Of a stretch of 64,000 bases of DNA, positions 23,801 through 35,600 are shown one piece after another (the stretch's first letter is position 1; every line of letters starts with the position of its first letter). Position numbers and translations under genes: made by a program. Under the pieces are notes generated by a model. That model searched no databases and was not told the origin of the DNA. It was given only the letters and a program-made list of their open reading frames with translations. The stretch is taken from positions 36,893-100,892 of the forward strand of contig JAYMTL010000064.1 of NCBI GenBank assembly GCA_036897445.1, given 5' to 3'. This DNA comes from Pelargonium tetragonum (taxonomy: Eukaryota > Streptophyta > Magnoliopsida > Geraniales > Geraniaceae).

Positions 23801-24819
23801 TGTTGTAGGTCCCCTGGTTCCTGAGATGAGTGGTTGTCGAAAGTCTTTTCATTTTTTATTATTGACAGAAAGATATCAAAAGGAGTTCGGGCCGCTATAT
23901 ATATAAGAGTTCGTATGCATGCAGATTAAGAGATAGGGTCAGTCCTGGTACAAAAGCTTAACCAAGACACAGAATGATATTGCTTTGACTTATAAAATAC
24001 AAAAAAGGGGGCTCCAGGAATCAAAAAAGAAAGTCAATGAAAACAAAAGTTCTTTACGTAACCAAAATTGAACTGTTAATTAAAATTGAAGTCTTATCTG
24101 TCTTTTACATTAGGGGTGCTCAAGTTTCTAGGAGAATCTCGTTAGTTTGGGTATTATACTCTTTTACCGGAAATCTATCTAATTAAAACCTGCCGAATTT
24201 TTGTTAGAACTTAATTCTTTGTATATTACACGGATCTTTTTATAAATGAGTCTAACTTTGACTTAGTTAGTATATTTAACTGAAATAGCCTGCTTTATAA
24301 AATCCTTTTTGTTCTGTACGGGAGTGTTATGGATTCCTTTTGACTAAATAAGCGGGGCAAACAAATCTTGATATAGAGTCCCCTTTGATCGTTCTGGCTT
24401 TATCCTTTATGATATAGCAAGACCCTTTTTAATAAAATAGAGCTTCTTAAAAAAATCTTTCCATTTTATGCTTATTGAAAAGCTAGGAAAACCTCTCGGT
24501 TGATTTTTTGGGCGAAAGGGCTCTCTCTAATCTAAAGGGATCCCTAAAAAAGTTACGCACTCTTTTGGGTTTGAACCAGGACCCTCAAGCTGCTAAATTC
24601 TAAATAAAGTTTTCTAGGAGGTCGGTGCTTCAAAAAAAAAAATGAAAAGAAGCCCTTGGTAACGACTTTTCTTATAAACCTGCATATACAAGAACCTTAG
24701 GAAACCTTCAGTCTTTCTTTGGTTATCATACTCAAAATAGAGTTGGGTATAAAATCGCTTAAATAGAAGTCTATTAGGAATCCCTTCTTCGATTGAGATA
24801 CAAACAAGTGTTCACTTTG
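20816..24819. other. Gene-free stretch upstream of trnQ
   Basis: No gene is recognised. TTATATAATTATATAA at 21567-21582 is a perfect 16-base palindrome. A 64-codon frame at 21742-21936 (-) is of chance length. ATAGAAGTCAAGCCAAAGA at 21735-21753 recurs exactly at 48528-48546. No plant mitochondrial promoter consensus is evident just upstream of the tRNA. Confidence 0.65.
21735..21753 (+). repeat. 19-base exact repeat (partner 48528-48546)
   Basis: ATAGAAGTCAAGCCAAAGA occurs identically and in the same orientation at both sites. Flanks differ. Repeats this short can arise by chance in AT-rich DNA of this size or mark an old illegitimate recombination junction. Confidence 0.6.
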
Positions 24820-24891
24820 TGGAGTCTAGCCAAGCGGTAAGGCACCGGTTTTTGATACCGGCATGCAAAGGTTCGAACCCTTTGACTCCAG
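24820..24891 (+). tRNA. trnQ-UUG: tRNA-Gln (anticodon UUG)
   Basis: A complete 72-base cloverleaf. The acceptor stem TGGAGTC/GACTCCA is 7 perfect pairs. The D-stem GCC/GGC encloses AAGCGGTAA. The anticodon stem CCGGT/ACCGG is 5 perfect pairs around TTTTGAT, giving anticodon TTG at loop positions 3-5. The variable region is CATGC, and the T-stem AAAGG/CCTTT is perfect around TTCGAAC. The discriminator is G; CCA is not encoded. It closely matches the plant mitochondrial tRNA-Gln(UUG) as I remember it. The last acceptor pair is C-G where the usual sequence has A-T, a compensated change consistent with selection for function. It would decode CAA and CAG in mitochondrial translation. It stands alone, with no neighbouring gene for more than 20 kb on either side. 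Confidence 0.95.
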
Positions 24892-25710
24892 GATAAGGTA
24901 GCGTAAGGTGATCAGGGCTTTCAGGAAGAAAGAAGTTACTGCAACATTTTAGAAAAGGGATTACAGAAACATAAACTATAAAAGCTTCTTTTCAAATTTC
25001 GGCTAGAAAGGAAACCTAGGGCACTGTCTAATAAAGAAAACTTGATTTTTTCAGTTTCAAAAAGGGACTACTTTAATGGAGATTTAGAGCATCATTAAAG
25101 TAAATACAAATTAAGATCGTAAAAAAAACGCTTGTAAGATAGCTACAGCAATTTCGGGCCTCTTAATGTTAATGCAAGAACTAAAAAAAAAAGCTACATG
25201 GGACTTTATATACTCTTTTTTTAATACTAACCTACGCTCTCATTTTATAAAACGGAGCTAATCTCAGCAAGAATGCAGAGTCTTTTTATTTACCCGGATC
25301 AAATATCTAAGATACAATTTATTAGCTAACTGAATATCAACTCTTTTAAACTTATAAAGAAGGGTACGCTTGCATGCCTTTACTCAACCTTTCATTTTTA
25401 GTGAAATAAGTATGGATTTTATAATCCTATTTTTTCTATGCCAGTTTACGGTACAACCTCTTTTTTTTGGAGAACTTCTAGTTTAAGATATTTCACGATT
25501 TAAAGTTAAAACTATAAAACAAATTATTAATAAGACTGAAGTCAAAGCCAATGCACCCTTTTTGATATCATAAATTCTATTTATTTAGGTTGCCCCTAGG
25601 ATTAGGCCGGAGCTTCCTTGCTCAAAAGAAATTGTAAATTCTAAATCTAAAGCCGGGGTTAGTTAATGTTTAATTAATATTAGTATAGTACAAAACCAAA
25701 AATCAAAGTC

Positions 25711-25755
25711 GCAACCTAATAGGAATTCGTCAGTTCGAATCCTACATTAAGGGAG
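25711..25755 (+). pseudogene. 3' half of a decayed tRNA (trnI-CAU-like or trnN-like)
   Basis: CCTAATAGGAATTCGTCAGTTCGAATCCTAC carries the T-loop word GTTCGAATCCTAC. GAATTCGT before the T-arm matches plastid-type tRNA-Ile(CAU), which has GCGAATTCGTAGGTTCAATTCCTAC. Plastid tRNA-Asn (GGTCGTAGGTTCGAATCCTAC) is an alternative. Two T-stem pairs are broken and no 5' half is visible. Not functional. Confidence 0.33.
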
Positions 25756-28700
25756 CTTAGACCTTCTCTCTGCAAGCTTCTTTTTACTGACCAAAATCAA
25801 GCCTTGTAACTTTATAACTAAGCCTCAATCTTTCTTTTTTTTATTCGTATATTACTGCAGCGGGTTTACGACAGTAATAAAATAAATAGAAAGCCCCCTA
25901 TACTGGTACTGGAATAACTTGATTTTTCTACCTTTTCCTTCCTTTCAAAAAGAGTTTTCTTCAGTATTTAATATAATATAAGAAATTACACTTCATTTTT
26001 TTAATAGCTTAAAAATACAAACAAATAGGTTTACTTTGAATAGTGTCGTTAGTTCAGGAACCCTGGATATGAGCTGTACTAGAGGGTCTGATACTAAGGT
26101 CTTTCTCGAAAATAAAGACTTTTTGTCTCTATAGTATCCCATTTCCATTTTTAAACCTCCCTTTACACTGCTGGTAGCACAAGTAAACGGGGGTAGATCT
26201 AAACGTATGCTCGTGGTATGATCGAAAAAAGTATGTCGATTCACTGAGGATAGGGAAGGCCCCGAAAAGTCTAGTAACAAATTTTTTTTAGAATGTTTTG
26301 AGGATCTAAATACCCAAGAGATAGGGTCCTTTATTTAGATTCTTTCTAAAGTTGAACTTATCTCTAGCTTGATATGCTGCTGATGTAAGTTACTCCCACA
26401 TTTGCTACTGAGTAGGCTTAGAAACGCGCACTCTTGTGCAGGGGATCTTAAAATCTTATTTATTTAGGACCTTTTACAGGAGTCAGTATACCCTTTGTAT
26501 ACAACAGATGCCATCACAATTACTGGATTTTTTGTTAAAGCTAAATCTTATATTACTGCTCACCGGGTCCTCTGGATAAATTTCTACTTCAAGGATTCCT
26601 ATTCTAAAAGCTGCAAAATATTGAACTCAAGGTATAGCGCTTTAGATTGAGCTTACAAAAACTAATAGAGCTGCTAAAAGAATTTTTGGAAGCTATCTAA
26701 AAGGGGGCTTTTATAAATAAGACTGCCATAGGGACGCTTTCAATTTTGTCTAAACTTGTTAACAGTTAGATATTTAAAATGGATACTAAACGAAAAGTCT
26801 GTCTTTAATTCTTATAACTCGATTTAGAGCAAGACCTTTAACCTGGTGTGTACTGGGGGCTCTGTGTTCTAAAAAAAGTAAAATATTCGAAGCCCTTTCC
26901 TAGTTGTGCGCTCCCTTTAAAACCTAAGTACTTTTTATTTCACAATTAAGGGAAGGTCCTGATTTTACGACCTATATCCTTAAACTCGCCTTTAATATTA
27001 GAGAATCCTAGTATCTTAAAAAGGTGCCACGATTCTTTTGCAGGGAGCTCTTATAGATCGAGAGTCGTCTTAATTTATTAGGTTTATTTATACAAACTTA
27101 ATCAAGATTTCCATAGGAAAAAACATTAACAAAGGGGACCCGCCAAATCTGGAGAGACTCTCGTAGGTTTTTAATTTAAGGGGAAACCCGGGGCAAATTC
27201 TAATTTTTGAATTTGCAATATAGTTTTATACAATATGAATGGGACGTTTTTCGCACTCAGGAGAGGAGGAAACCGCAATATTTTTAGGCTAGTTGCTACG
27301 TAACAGAATTGCCTCGGCATGTACTACTTTTAGTAAATAAGATAGGGTTCATTTATAACTTACCGGTGCTATGCTATTCAGGGTTTTTATAAGCCCCGGA
27401 ACCCCAGTTTGCGGTCTCCCTTACTTTTAGTTGTAAGCTTAGCTGGCGTTGGAACTAAGTAAATATATACTGCTAAGCGCAGGGAAATCCTCAAAAGCAC
27501 AAGAATCCGCAGGGGCAATAAAACTATCATAAAATATGTTTGTTCTTTCAACAAAAAAAATCTTGTTCGCACTAAGAACCTTTTTCCTATTTATATTTAT
27601 GCAAAGTCGACTCCCTTTCATGCCACATTAATTAAAATTAACATAGTATATTATTTACAGGGGGTATTACGCGAAGTTGACCCTGTAAGGGCCCTTATAA
27701 GGTATCTAATTAAAAAAAAATTCTTGAGACAGAAAAAAAATTCTGTAATTGGAAATTGTAAAGAAAGTAATCAGACGAGTAAAGCTTTTAGGCTAAACCA
27801 AGATTAACAAAAGGGAGCCCTCCCTAATCACTAAGTCAATGCAATTACTATAAACTAGCATAAGAACTCTTTAGATTCTGCTAGATGGAAAATAGAAATT
27901 TGACTAAGTGCAAATACTAGTTTTCTTGCGAGTTTCTAAACGGGCCGCTCTTTTCTTGTCTTGTAAGGCTTAGGATATACCTCATAAACCCAAAAGGAAA
28001 CTTGATAGCTAAAATGCTTCTCTTATAAAAAAGCCTATGGGAACTCCCCTTTATTAAAATTATACCATAGGGGGCGCGAGATAGTGAAGCAGAAAGCTAC
28101 GAGATTGGAATTTTCTTTTAATAATACTTATATTATAGATAGGGTTAATTTAAAGTCTAGGTTATAGTTTTCTTATTATAGTGGGCGCGCATACCACACA
28201 CTAATAGGGTTTCGCAAAAAGTATAGGAGGAGACCTAGTTCTATTCAATAGGTAGCTTTTTGATAGGATTCTTGTACGGGAATACTACTAAAAACTAAAC
28301 TTGGAGTACCGTTTCATTTAAAGTAGGATACATAAGGGGAGTTTACAACACATTTTCTGGGAGAAGTTAAGGGTTTTAGTAATCAAAAAAGCTCAAAGGA
28401 GTCAATAATTTATCTTATGTAGTCGATATTTTTGTTGTAAAGACCTTAAACTTAGTTAATGTTGTAAACCCCGGCGTCTGAATGTAATGAATGTAAAACT
28501 ATTTAAATGAAAAGCAACGCAGTAGTAAGGCTCTTTCATCCTGAAGAAAGGTTATAATCCTCTAAAATGTAGAGGTACGCGAGAAACACTAACATAAGAG
28601 ATTTTTAGCCAACGGCTCTCTATAAATTACCTAACTGTGATACAAGGATTTCCTTCGATAAAAAAGGCTCTCTTTAGTTTAGAATTTAGTATAAAAATTC

Positions 28701-30870
28701 ATTATATTATATGGGGTATCCATATCCAATAATGGCTTTATCGGTACCACCGTATCCGGGATTACGAAAACAATATAAGGAAACCCACTCCAATGCTCTG
28801 AACTTTTATTTATTCTTACAGTCTCCCGCAGAACCCTTTTTTTAATCCCACTAAAAAAGCTGGCTCTTTTTCCATATGTGGTCTCAAGCAAAAAAAGAAT
28901 TAGAATGCAAAATAAGTTTTTGGTAGTCCCAAGAGATATTCAAAAGTCTCCTAATTTTATAAAAATTTTAATTTGAGAGCCTTGTGGATCCTCACTCTAA
29001 AAAAAAATCTATGCTGTTAAAGGCGGTTAATTCTTATATTGGTTCTCAGAGTCTTCTTTTTGTTATATACTTTGGGGCTTTTACCTATTCCTGGCAATCC
29101 CAGAAAATTTGAGACACAAGAGCGTCGCCAAAAGTGGGAAATTGCTTATATAGAATTTAGACTAAACCGGTAAGGTAAGAGAGAAACCCCACTTTATGTG
29201 AAATGTGGATCTACGGGGTTCCTTATTAATTATTCTTAAACAAGAAAGCTTTTACCAGTCTTTATTGCCAAACAAAAGGGTCGGTATAAACGAAGGATTT
29301 TCCTTTACTCAAAATACATCGGATTGTCTCTTTCTCACTCAGGAAACTTGGAATTCCCGTGGAATAAGTTTAATACGAAAAAAAAGTCAAACCCGCACGT
29401 AAAGAATGCTCCAGTATGAACGGATTCCCAAAGCCACGAGTCTTTTTATAGCATAAAAGTTTTTCCAAGAGAAATTCATTTAGTACCCTCTAGGTTCTTT
29501 TTTTCTTTTTGAGATTTGTGAAGTAGAGGTTGCTTATCAAGAAAGTAATGCTCATAAAATTTACCCAAGTGTGTCTTTTTGGCATAGTATCCCCTCAGAT
29601 AAAAGGGTCACACAAGGGTTTCCAATTAGAATCAATTTAGCTTACTCCCGTGTTAGGACTATTAGTACAAAGATTTACCTGAGCACGAATCCCAAAAGCG
29701 GGGGGGGAAGGGTTTCTCAGTTTCTTAAAATACGCACAGAATGCTCGAACTTACCACTGCAAATATCTAGTCTTTTGCTTCGTGGGGGCGTTGAACATAC
29801 TCTTGATTGTACTCCGTTTTAATGTAAAGCTGGAATTTTGTAAGAACCCCTTTACAAAAGTAACACCTTTCTGTTTTAGAAGTTAAAATCACTTAGGTAA
29901 GATGCCCCTTTTTTAGTCTGTAACATGCACTATATATAATAAATATAATCAGAATCCGAAGTTTAGAACCACTCAATCAAAAAGAATTTTCTTTCTTAAG
30001 CAGCCTACTCATAAAAGCATAAGAGCTACAAAATTCAGTGCAGTGTTTTCCATATCCTATTCATTTAATTAAAATCCCCTAGGGGAGAACTTATCTCTGA
30101 TACCTACTCTTGCATTTGAACCAAGGAAACCCGCGCGAAAGAAGGCACCTAAAATACGAATATTCCCCTAAGCGGGCCGCCCCTTTAGAAAAAGATATTC
30201 TTAAGCTCGCTTTGATAAGGAAACTCTATTCGGTACTAAGAAAACATATTATAAGGCTCTTAGGATATCAAATCTGTGGAGACTCCGAGTTCGTAAAGGA
30301 CACTTTTTGGTTCCACTTTGTTACAGGAATTCTTTTAAGGTAATACTTACAAAATATTTACAATTTCTTTTTTTGTGACAGATCGTTTTACCAGTTAGTA
30401 CTAAGAGTAGGAGGAGGCAGATACAGGCTCCTGCGTGCAATCCAAATGAGTTTGACTATATTAAGAGTAAGACTTTTTACTGCCAAAATAAAGATCTTAA
30501 ATACAAAAAGAAGATTTTCAAGATAAAAACTACTTGTCATGAAAATTAGAATATATATAAAGTATGCCGCAATTTAGGATTGCTTTAGTGTACTTTGACA
30601 AGAAAGACTTTTTAAGGAAGGGCTCCAAAATCAGGGTATCTGCGCTTTCTACAATAACGAAAAGGGTTAGTGACTCTAGCAAGTCTTACCTACACCCCGA
30701 AAAGTAAATCAAGACTTACAAATGAAAGGGGTAACTCCTGTAAAATAGACTTTAGTTTCGTTTGCATTGGACCATTTTAAGCGATAACTCTAGAAGTTTC
30801 TTCATTCATGTATTTCTCTTGTATTTCTTTTTATAGGACATTAATTTTATTGAATTTAGTATTACAAATT

Positions 30871-31068
30871 TCAGACACCGTTACTTTTTAAACGATTGGT
30901 TGACAGCGCCTGAGCTCCTCCTGTATTTTCAAAGTTAGATTCTATAAAAGATTCTGGGGAACACTTTTTGCAGAAAATGAGCACCTTTTCGGCTAAATTA
31001 TTATAACCTTCTTTTTCAAAAATCTTTTTTATGTCTGTTGAATCTTTGCACATAAAAGCTTTGAACAA
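30871..31068 (-). CDS. Doubtful 65-codon frame with protein-like composition
   Basis: The frame starts at TTG, with an ATG five codons in, and an in-frame TGA a few codons upstream. The peptide has a balanced, soluble-protein-like composition unlike most frames here: KDSTDIKKIFEKEGYNNL, then AEKVLIFCKKCSPESF (one CxxC pair), then SNFENTGGAQALSTN. I recognise no family, and 60 residues is within chance expectation. It may be a fragment of an inserted foreign gene, for example from a mitochondrial plasmid, but nothing in the sequence proves this. Confidence 0.15.
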   Translation of the reverse strand: MFKAFMCKDSTDIKKIFEKEGYNNLAEKVLIFCKKCSPESFIESNFENTGGAQALSTNRLKSNGV

Positions 31069-32159
31069 AAGCTCCTTACCAAATCAATTTGCTACTATAA
31101 AGGTTTTCTATTTCTTAAGAGTTAAGTAGATTACAGTAAAAATAAGCTAAAGGTCCTGTTTCAATATCAGTAGGTACTATAGGAATTGTTTGATCTTTAG
31201 AGCTTTTTGCGCATAATAAGTATACTTAAAGGTGGGTTCTTTAATGTTTTTCATTAGTTCTACCTTGACCTGAGTTTAATATTTCAATTTTTCTTTCGCT
31301 TTCTTTTCTTTTTATACCCCGTACTTTAGTTTAGTATAATAAGCTAAAATGAACCACAATACCATGACGCATCCATCCGCTTTGCTGAGCTGAGCTTATG
31401 TCATAGTTTACAGAATTACGAGCTATTTTATTACTTACTCCTCTATCGGAAATCAATATGAAAATGAAATTGGATGGAAAAAGAATAAGTCTTAGTTTTA
31501 TAGGGACACGTGCTATAACTATGTATGAATAAGAAAGAGCAGCTCTTTTAGATATTTTGTACTTTATTTACAAACAAAAAGAAGGGTTTTACAGGGGTCT
31601 TCGTGTGTTTTGTACACAGCTATGGAACTTAACAATACATTGCAAGTTTTTAAGCTAAGTAAACTGTTTCATCCATATTACTGAATACCCTGTCCCCAGT
31701 ATCTCGTTTTACACAATCATAGCTTATTATTAGTGAGAGAAGCAGGAGCATTACTTATCTTCTTTCTAGAGGCAGTAAGGGTAAGGGAAGTAGACTTATA
31801 GGAGTATAGGAACAGAAAGAATGTTATTCGAGATTTCTATTCTTACGAGTACTTTGATATAGATTATGAAACTGGGACTTATACCCTTTCGGATTCACTT
31901 TATAAATACAAATATACAGGATTCTAAACGAGAAAGGTTTCGAGAGGGCTCTCTTTTCTAACCCGGGTAGTAGTACTTGTAGGGAGAGCCACTGTAAATA
32001 AAAAACGTTAGTATAAGATTCTTATTATAACACCTAAAGTTCGGGTAGTTAAGAGCTCTTGGGATATAGGACAACCGCAGAATTCGAAAATTAGACTTCT
32101 TATCGAGAGTATTAAACCTTATCGGGTAAAAACCTCCTAGCAAAGTTCCAGGTCGGTAA

Positions 32160-32600
32160 GAATGATTTACTCGTTATACTGAAAAGGCAAACTCCTCCTT
32201 GTACGATAAAAAGCTTAGAGCAAAAGGAATGGCACTTTTTAAGACTCCTACCTATTACTATACTAATTATTACAGCTATTCTATTACTCTTTTATACAAG
32301 TAAGACTACTGCTAATATGAATTATATAGAACAAAATCACTCTATATAAGAAAGAAAGAGGGGGCCCGGTTCAGCATACGACCAAAATTCTCTTTATCAA
32401 GGTAAGTAAGGAAGTCTCTTTCAAATGGAAATCCATATAAGCAATTAAGAGTACGAAAGGTAATGCAATTAAGACAGCCATAGCTCACAATAAAGGGGTC
32501 TATCTAGAAACAGAAAAAAGGGTACCGCTAAGAAGACTACTAAGATAAGTAGAGTTATTCTTAAGAGGATTTAGTCTGAAAGAAAGAGGTATGAATATGA
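32160..32600 (+). repeat. Possible dispersed relative of the 18-20 kb family
   Basis: Plus-strand frames read EKANSSLYDKKLRAKGM (about 32183-32235) and, further on, NAIKTAIAHNKGVYLETEKR (about 32465-32525). CATAGCTCACAATAA at 32479-32493 resembles the ATAGCTCATAAG word of the cluster, read in the opposite orientation. No ATG-initiated gene can be drawn. The relation rests on short words. Confidence 0.25.
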
Positions 32601-35600
32601 AAGTCCTAAGAAGTAGCTGGTGTTCCTATATTATTGTTTGGTATATTTGGATTTGTTAGATCTCTCTATAAAAGAAAGTAGGACCTTTTTCTGAGATATA
32701 GATTCACTGGGATAAAATTTGTAATGGGGTATAACGAGAACTACCTATAAAAGCACTTCCCGAATCCCGGGGTTTCCCTCTATAGTGGTTGTCTCCCTGC
32801 AATTCAATTAGAAAAGTTGCATATCCAAGTCTCTGCTGAAGTTATGAGGGGCCTTATGAATAAGAGAAGTTAGAAGTTCCTAGGCGAAAATGAATTCAGG
32901 AACCATGCACTATAATATTACATACAAAATAAACTTTGTACCGCCCGACACTTAATTAACGTACCCCACTCAACTTGTATTTTTATTACAGAACCTCTAA
33001 ATACAAAAATACAAGTTATCTATACAACCCAGGCCTGCTCAAAATTTTAGAATCGTTAGGAAACTCCAATACCTGTACGAGAAACTTCAATTTGGATCTC
33101 TTAAGAAATTCCTTGTAAGTAATAGATATTCCAAGGGTTTCTTTCTAGTTTATTGGCCGCGAACCTTATTTATCTCTTTCTTTCAGATCTTTTCATATAT
33201 CATATATCAAGGAAATGTATAGAGTAAGACTTTAAAAGGGACCAGCCATACTCTTACTCCGAATACCAGGTACCTCATAAAATAGGCGTATAACAAGGGA
33301 CCTCCGGACATATATAAGTGAAGTTACAAAGCAAAGCTAGAACCGCGCTTAAAAAAAGAATCTTTGCTATAAACTAGATCTTTGAAGACACCTACCAAGG
33401 CTAAATCTAAATTTTAATTGAATGCCTGGATGTAAACCCTTTACGAAAAGAAAGTATGCTTATATATAAAGCGTGCTGTGTTTTTTTTACGTTAAAAATA
33501 GAAGCTAATTGCTCGAGTTCCCATAAAGCATAAAGAGAGTGCTACTAAAAAGAGACTTTTCTTAACTCGGAAAAAGGAAGGACTTTAGGTACTATAATAG
33601 CTGCTAAGGGACCCTTTCTAGGGTTTTCATAACATACTGGTAGCATAGACCACCAGTTTAATTAAAGAAATTCTTTATATACATTTATTCTAGTACTCGC
33701 CAAAGTCTTTCGATGGTGAGAAAAGTACAGAAATTCAATCTGCTTGTAACGAAAAACCAAAGGGAGTGAAAACTTAGAGTTATCAATAAGGGAACACAAA
33801 GAAGCATCCTTATAAAAAATTAGATAAGACTCTTATGATTATGGATAAAGAATATTGAATTTTTTTAAGGTCTATACTTCTTTTTAAGGATCACGAATAG
33901 CAAACACCCCAAAAAGTATGGATTTCCATAACAAATTGAAAAGGGTACCTCTCTCTAGTCTAATATTTAATAAGGAGTTTTTTCTATATTAGTAGTATAA
34001 GGACTACACTTCATCTCATCAAGGTTCTACTTACTTTGCTTCTCTTAAGAGGGCAAACCCTACTTCTCCTTAGATCCCCAGTAAAGCGGATGGCACTCCA
34101 AAAGATAGAAATTCCTGTATTACCGAGCTGTCAAGCACAAATATCCAAGTTATCTTTAGTCAAAATGTCAGGTAGGCGATTCTAGTCTCTTTTTTGCATA
34201 CCCTAAACCCAATTAGGTATCCCTCTAGTTAAGCAAGTATATTAAGGAGCAAGAGCCCCTATATCATACAACTGCGGTATATTTTCACAAGAGGGGTTGA
34301 GTCTTTAATGACATAAATTCGACTTACAAATTATGAAATAACAAGACGCTATAGACTCTCTAGGATTTACAGGAATTCATATACACCCCGCGGCGCTTGT
34401 TCAAGGACTTGCCTAATTTTTCTTTTTCACTTCGGTAGTAGATTTGGTCTGGCTCAAATTAAAAGATTTTTGGTCCTTATAGCTGCGAAATTTCTTATAT
34501 ATCATAATCTAAAATCCTGTTTGCGTAGAAATTTCTTCCTACTAATATCAAGAATTTTTAGTTCCTCTGCTGCTTTTTTTCTTTCTTTTCTCTAGGATTT
34601 CGGCGCATATGTAGATCCCTCTTTAATAGGTGACGAAATTCTTTATTAATTAGAATTTGTATATTAATAGCATTTCCGGAAAGATAGGAAAGCGCCCCCA
34701 GTAGGTGGGTCTAGTAAAAAGTCCGTTTTAAGAAACTGCAATATTGGAAGAATAGGGCAACTCCTCGGGGTATCCTTCTAATATTATAAAAACCAGGTAG
34801 AGTGTAAGTTCCTACCAAGCGAAAACTCTGAAATTTTTTTAATATAAACAATTGAAGCAATTCCAAAAACTAGCTATTGTCAGAAACCGGGGAGGCCCCA
34901 TGTGCAAAACTACTGACCGACCCCACGGATATAAAGACTACTAAAGGAGCCCTTTTGGACTCGATACTAAAGAATTTCTTTAGATATAAAAATCACTCTA
35001 CTATGATAAAGAAGCTCTTCCGGGTCCAGAAAGAAACTTCAAAAGGTACTTGATACCATCAAGAAAAAGAGTTTTAAAGTAGAAACCCCCGAATAGTATA
35101 AGCCCCTGAGGCAGAGCCAAAAGTTTCCGTAGAAGCGAGAGTTTCTTGAATTCGTATACATGTTGACCGAGCTTTACTGCTGAGATTATAACCTTTCAGC
35201 GCTTCTACCATTTCAAGGTTAAGGGTATTAGAGACCCACATTTCCTGGTGTTACCCGAGGCATTAAATTAAAAAGCTTTTCCTTTCTGTTTTATAAAAGT
35301 CATCTTTTCGGATAACCTAAAAACCCCTTTCCTAGCTGCTAGACTCCTCTTTACTTAAAAGCAGACCTTTTATATGCCCCCGACAAAAAGGAAATAGAAT
35401 AGAACAAAACGTTATATAATGGTTAGGTTACTTATTCTTCAATAAGTAAGCAATATAGCTTTTTATCTTTAGTGTAGGTACTCCTTGAGTGCTGGTTTTT
35501 TGTACATTTATTTAATTACATTGCCAATCTTTCAATTCTTATCTATTCAGTCTTTCTTTTCTTCTGAAACTGACTTGCTGAAAAATCTCCTTTTCATTCC

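Larger units (their letters stand above)
24892..32159. other. Gene-free stretch downstream of trnQ
   Basis: No gene is recognised. Frames at 25993 (-), 27387 (-), 27439 (-), 28679 (-), 29205 (+), 29571 (+), 30110 (+) and 31958 (-) are of chance length, and most overlap nothing of interest. GTATAC-CCTTT-GTATAC forms a small hairpin near 26486-26502. A decayed tRNA at 25711 and one slightly unusual frame at 30871 are listed separately. Confidence 0.65.

Noticed and set aside
24560-24600. GGGTTTGAACCAGGACC, like a T-arm on the minus strand
   Set aside because: The T-stem does not pair and no D-arm or anticodon arm is found at tRNA spacing.
28593-28601. CATAAGAGA, close to the plant mitochondrial promoter consensus
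   Set aside because: No gene lies downstream, and a nonamer is expected by chance in 64 kb of AT-rich DNA.
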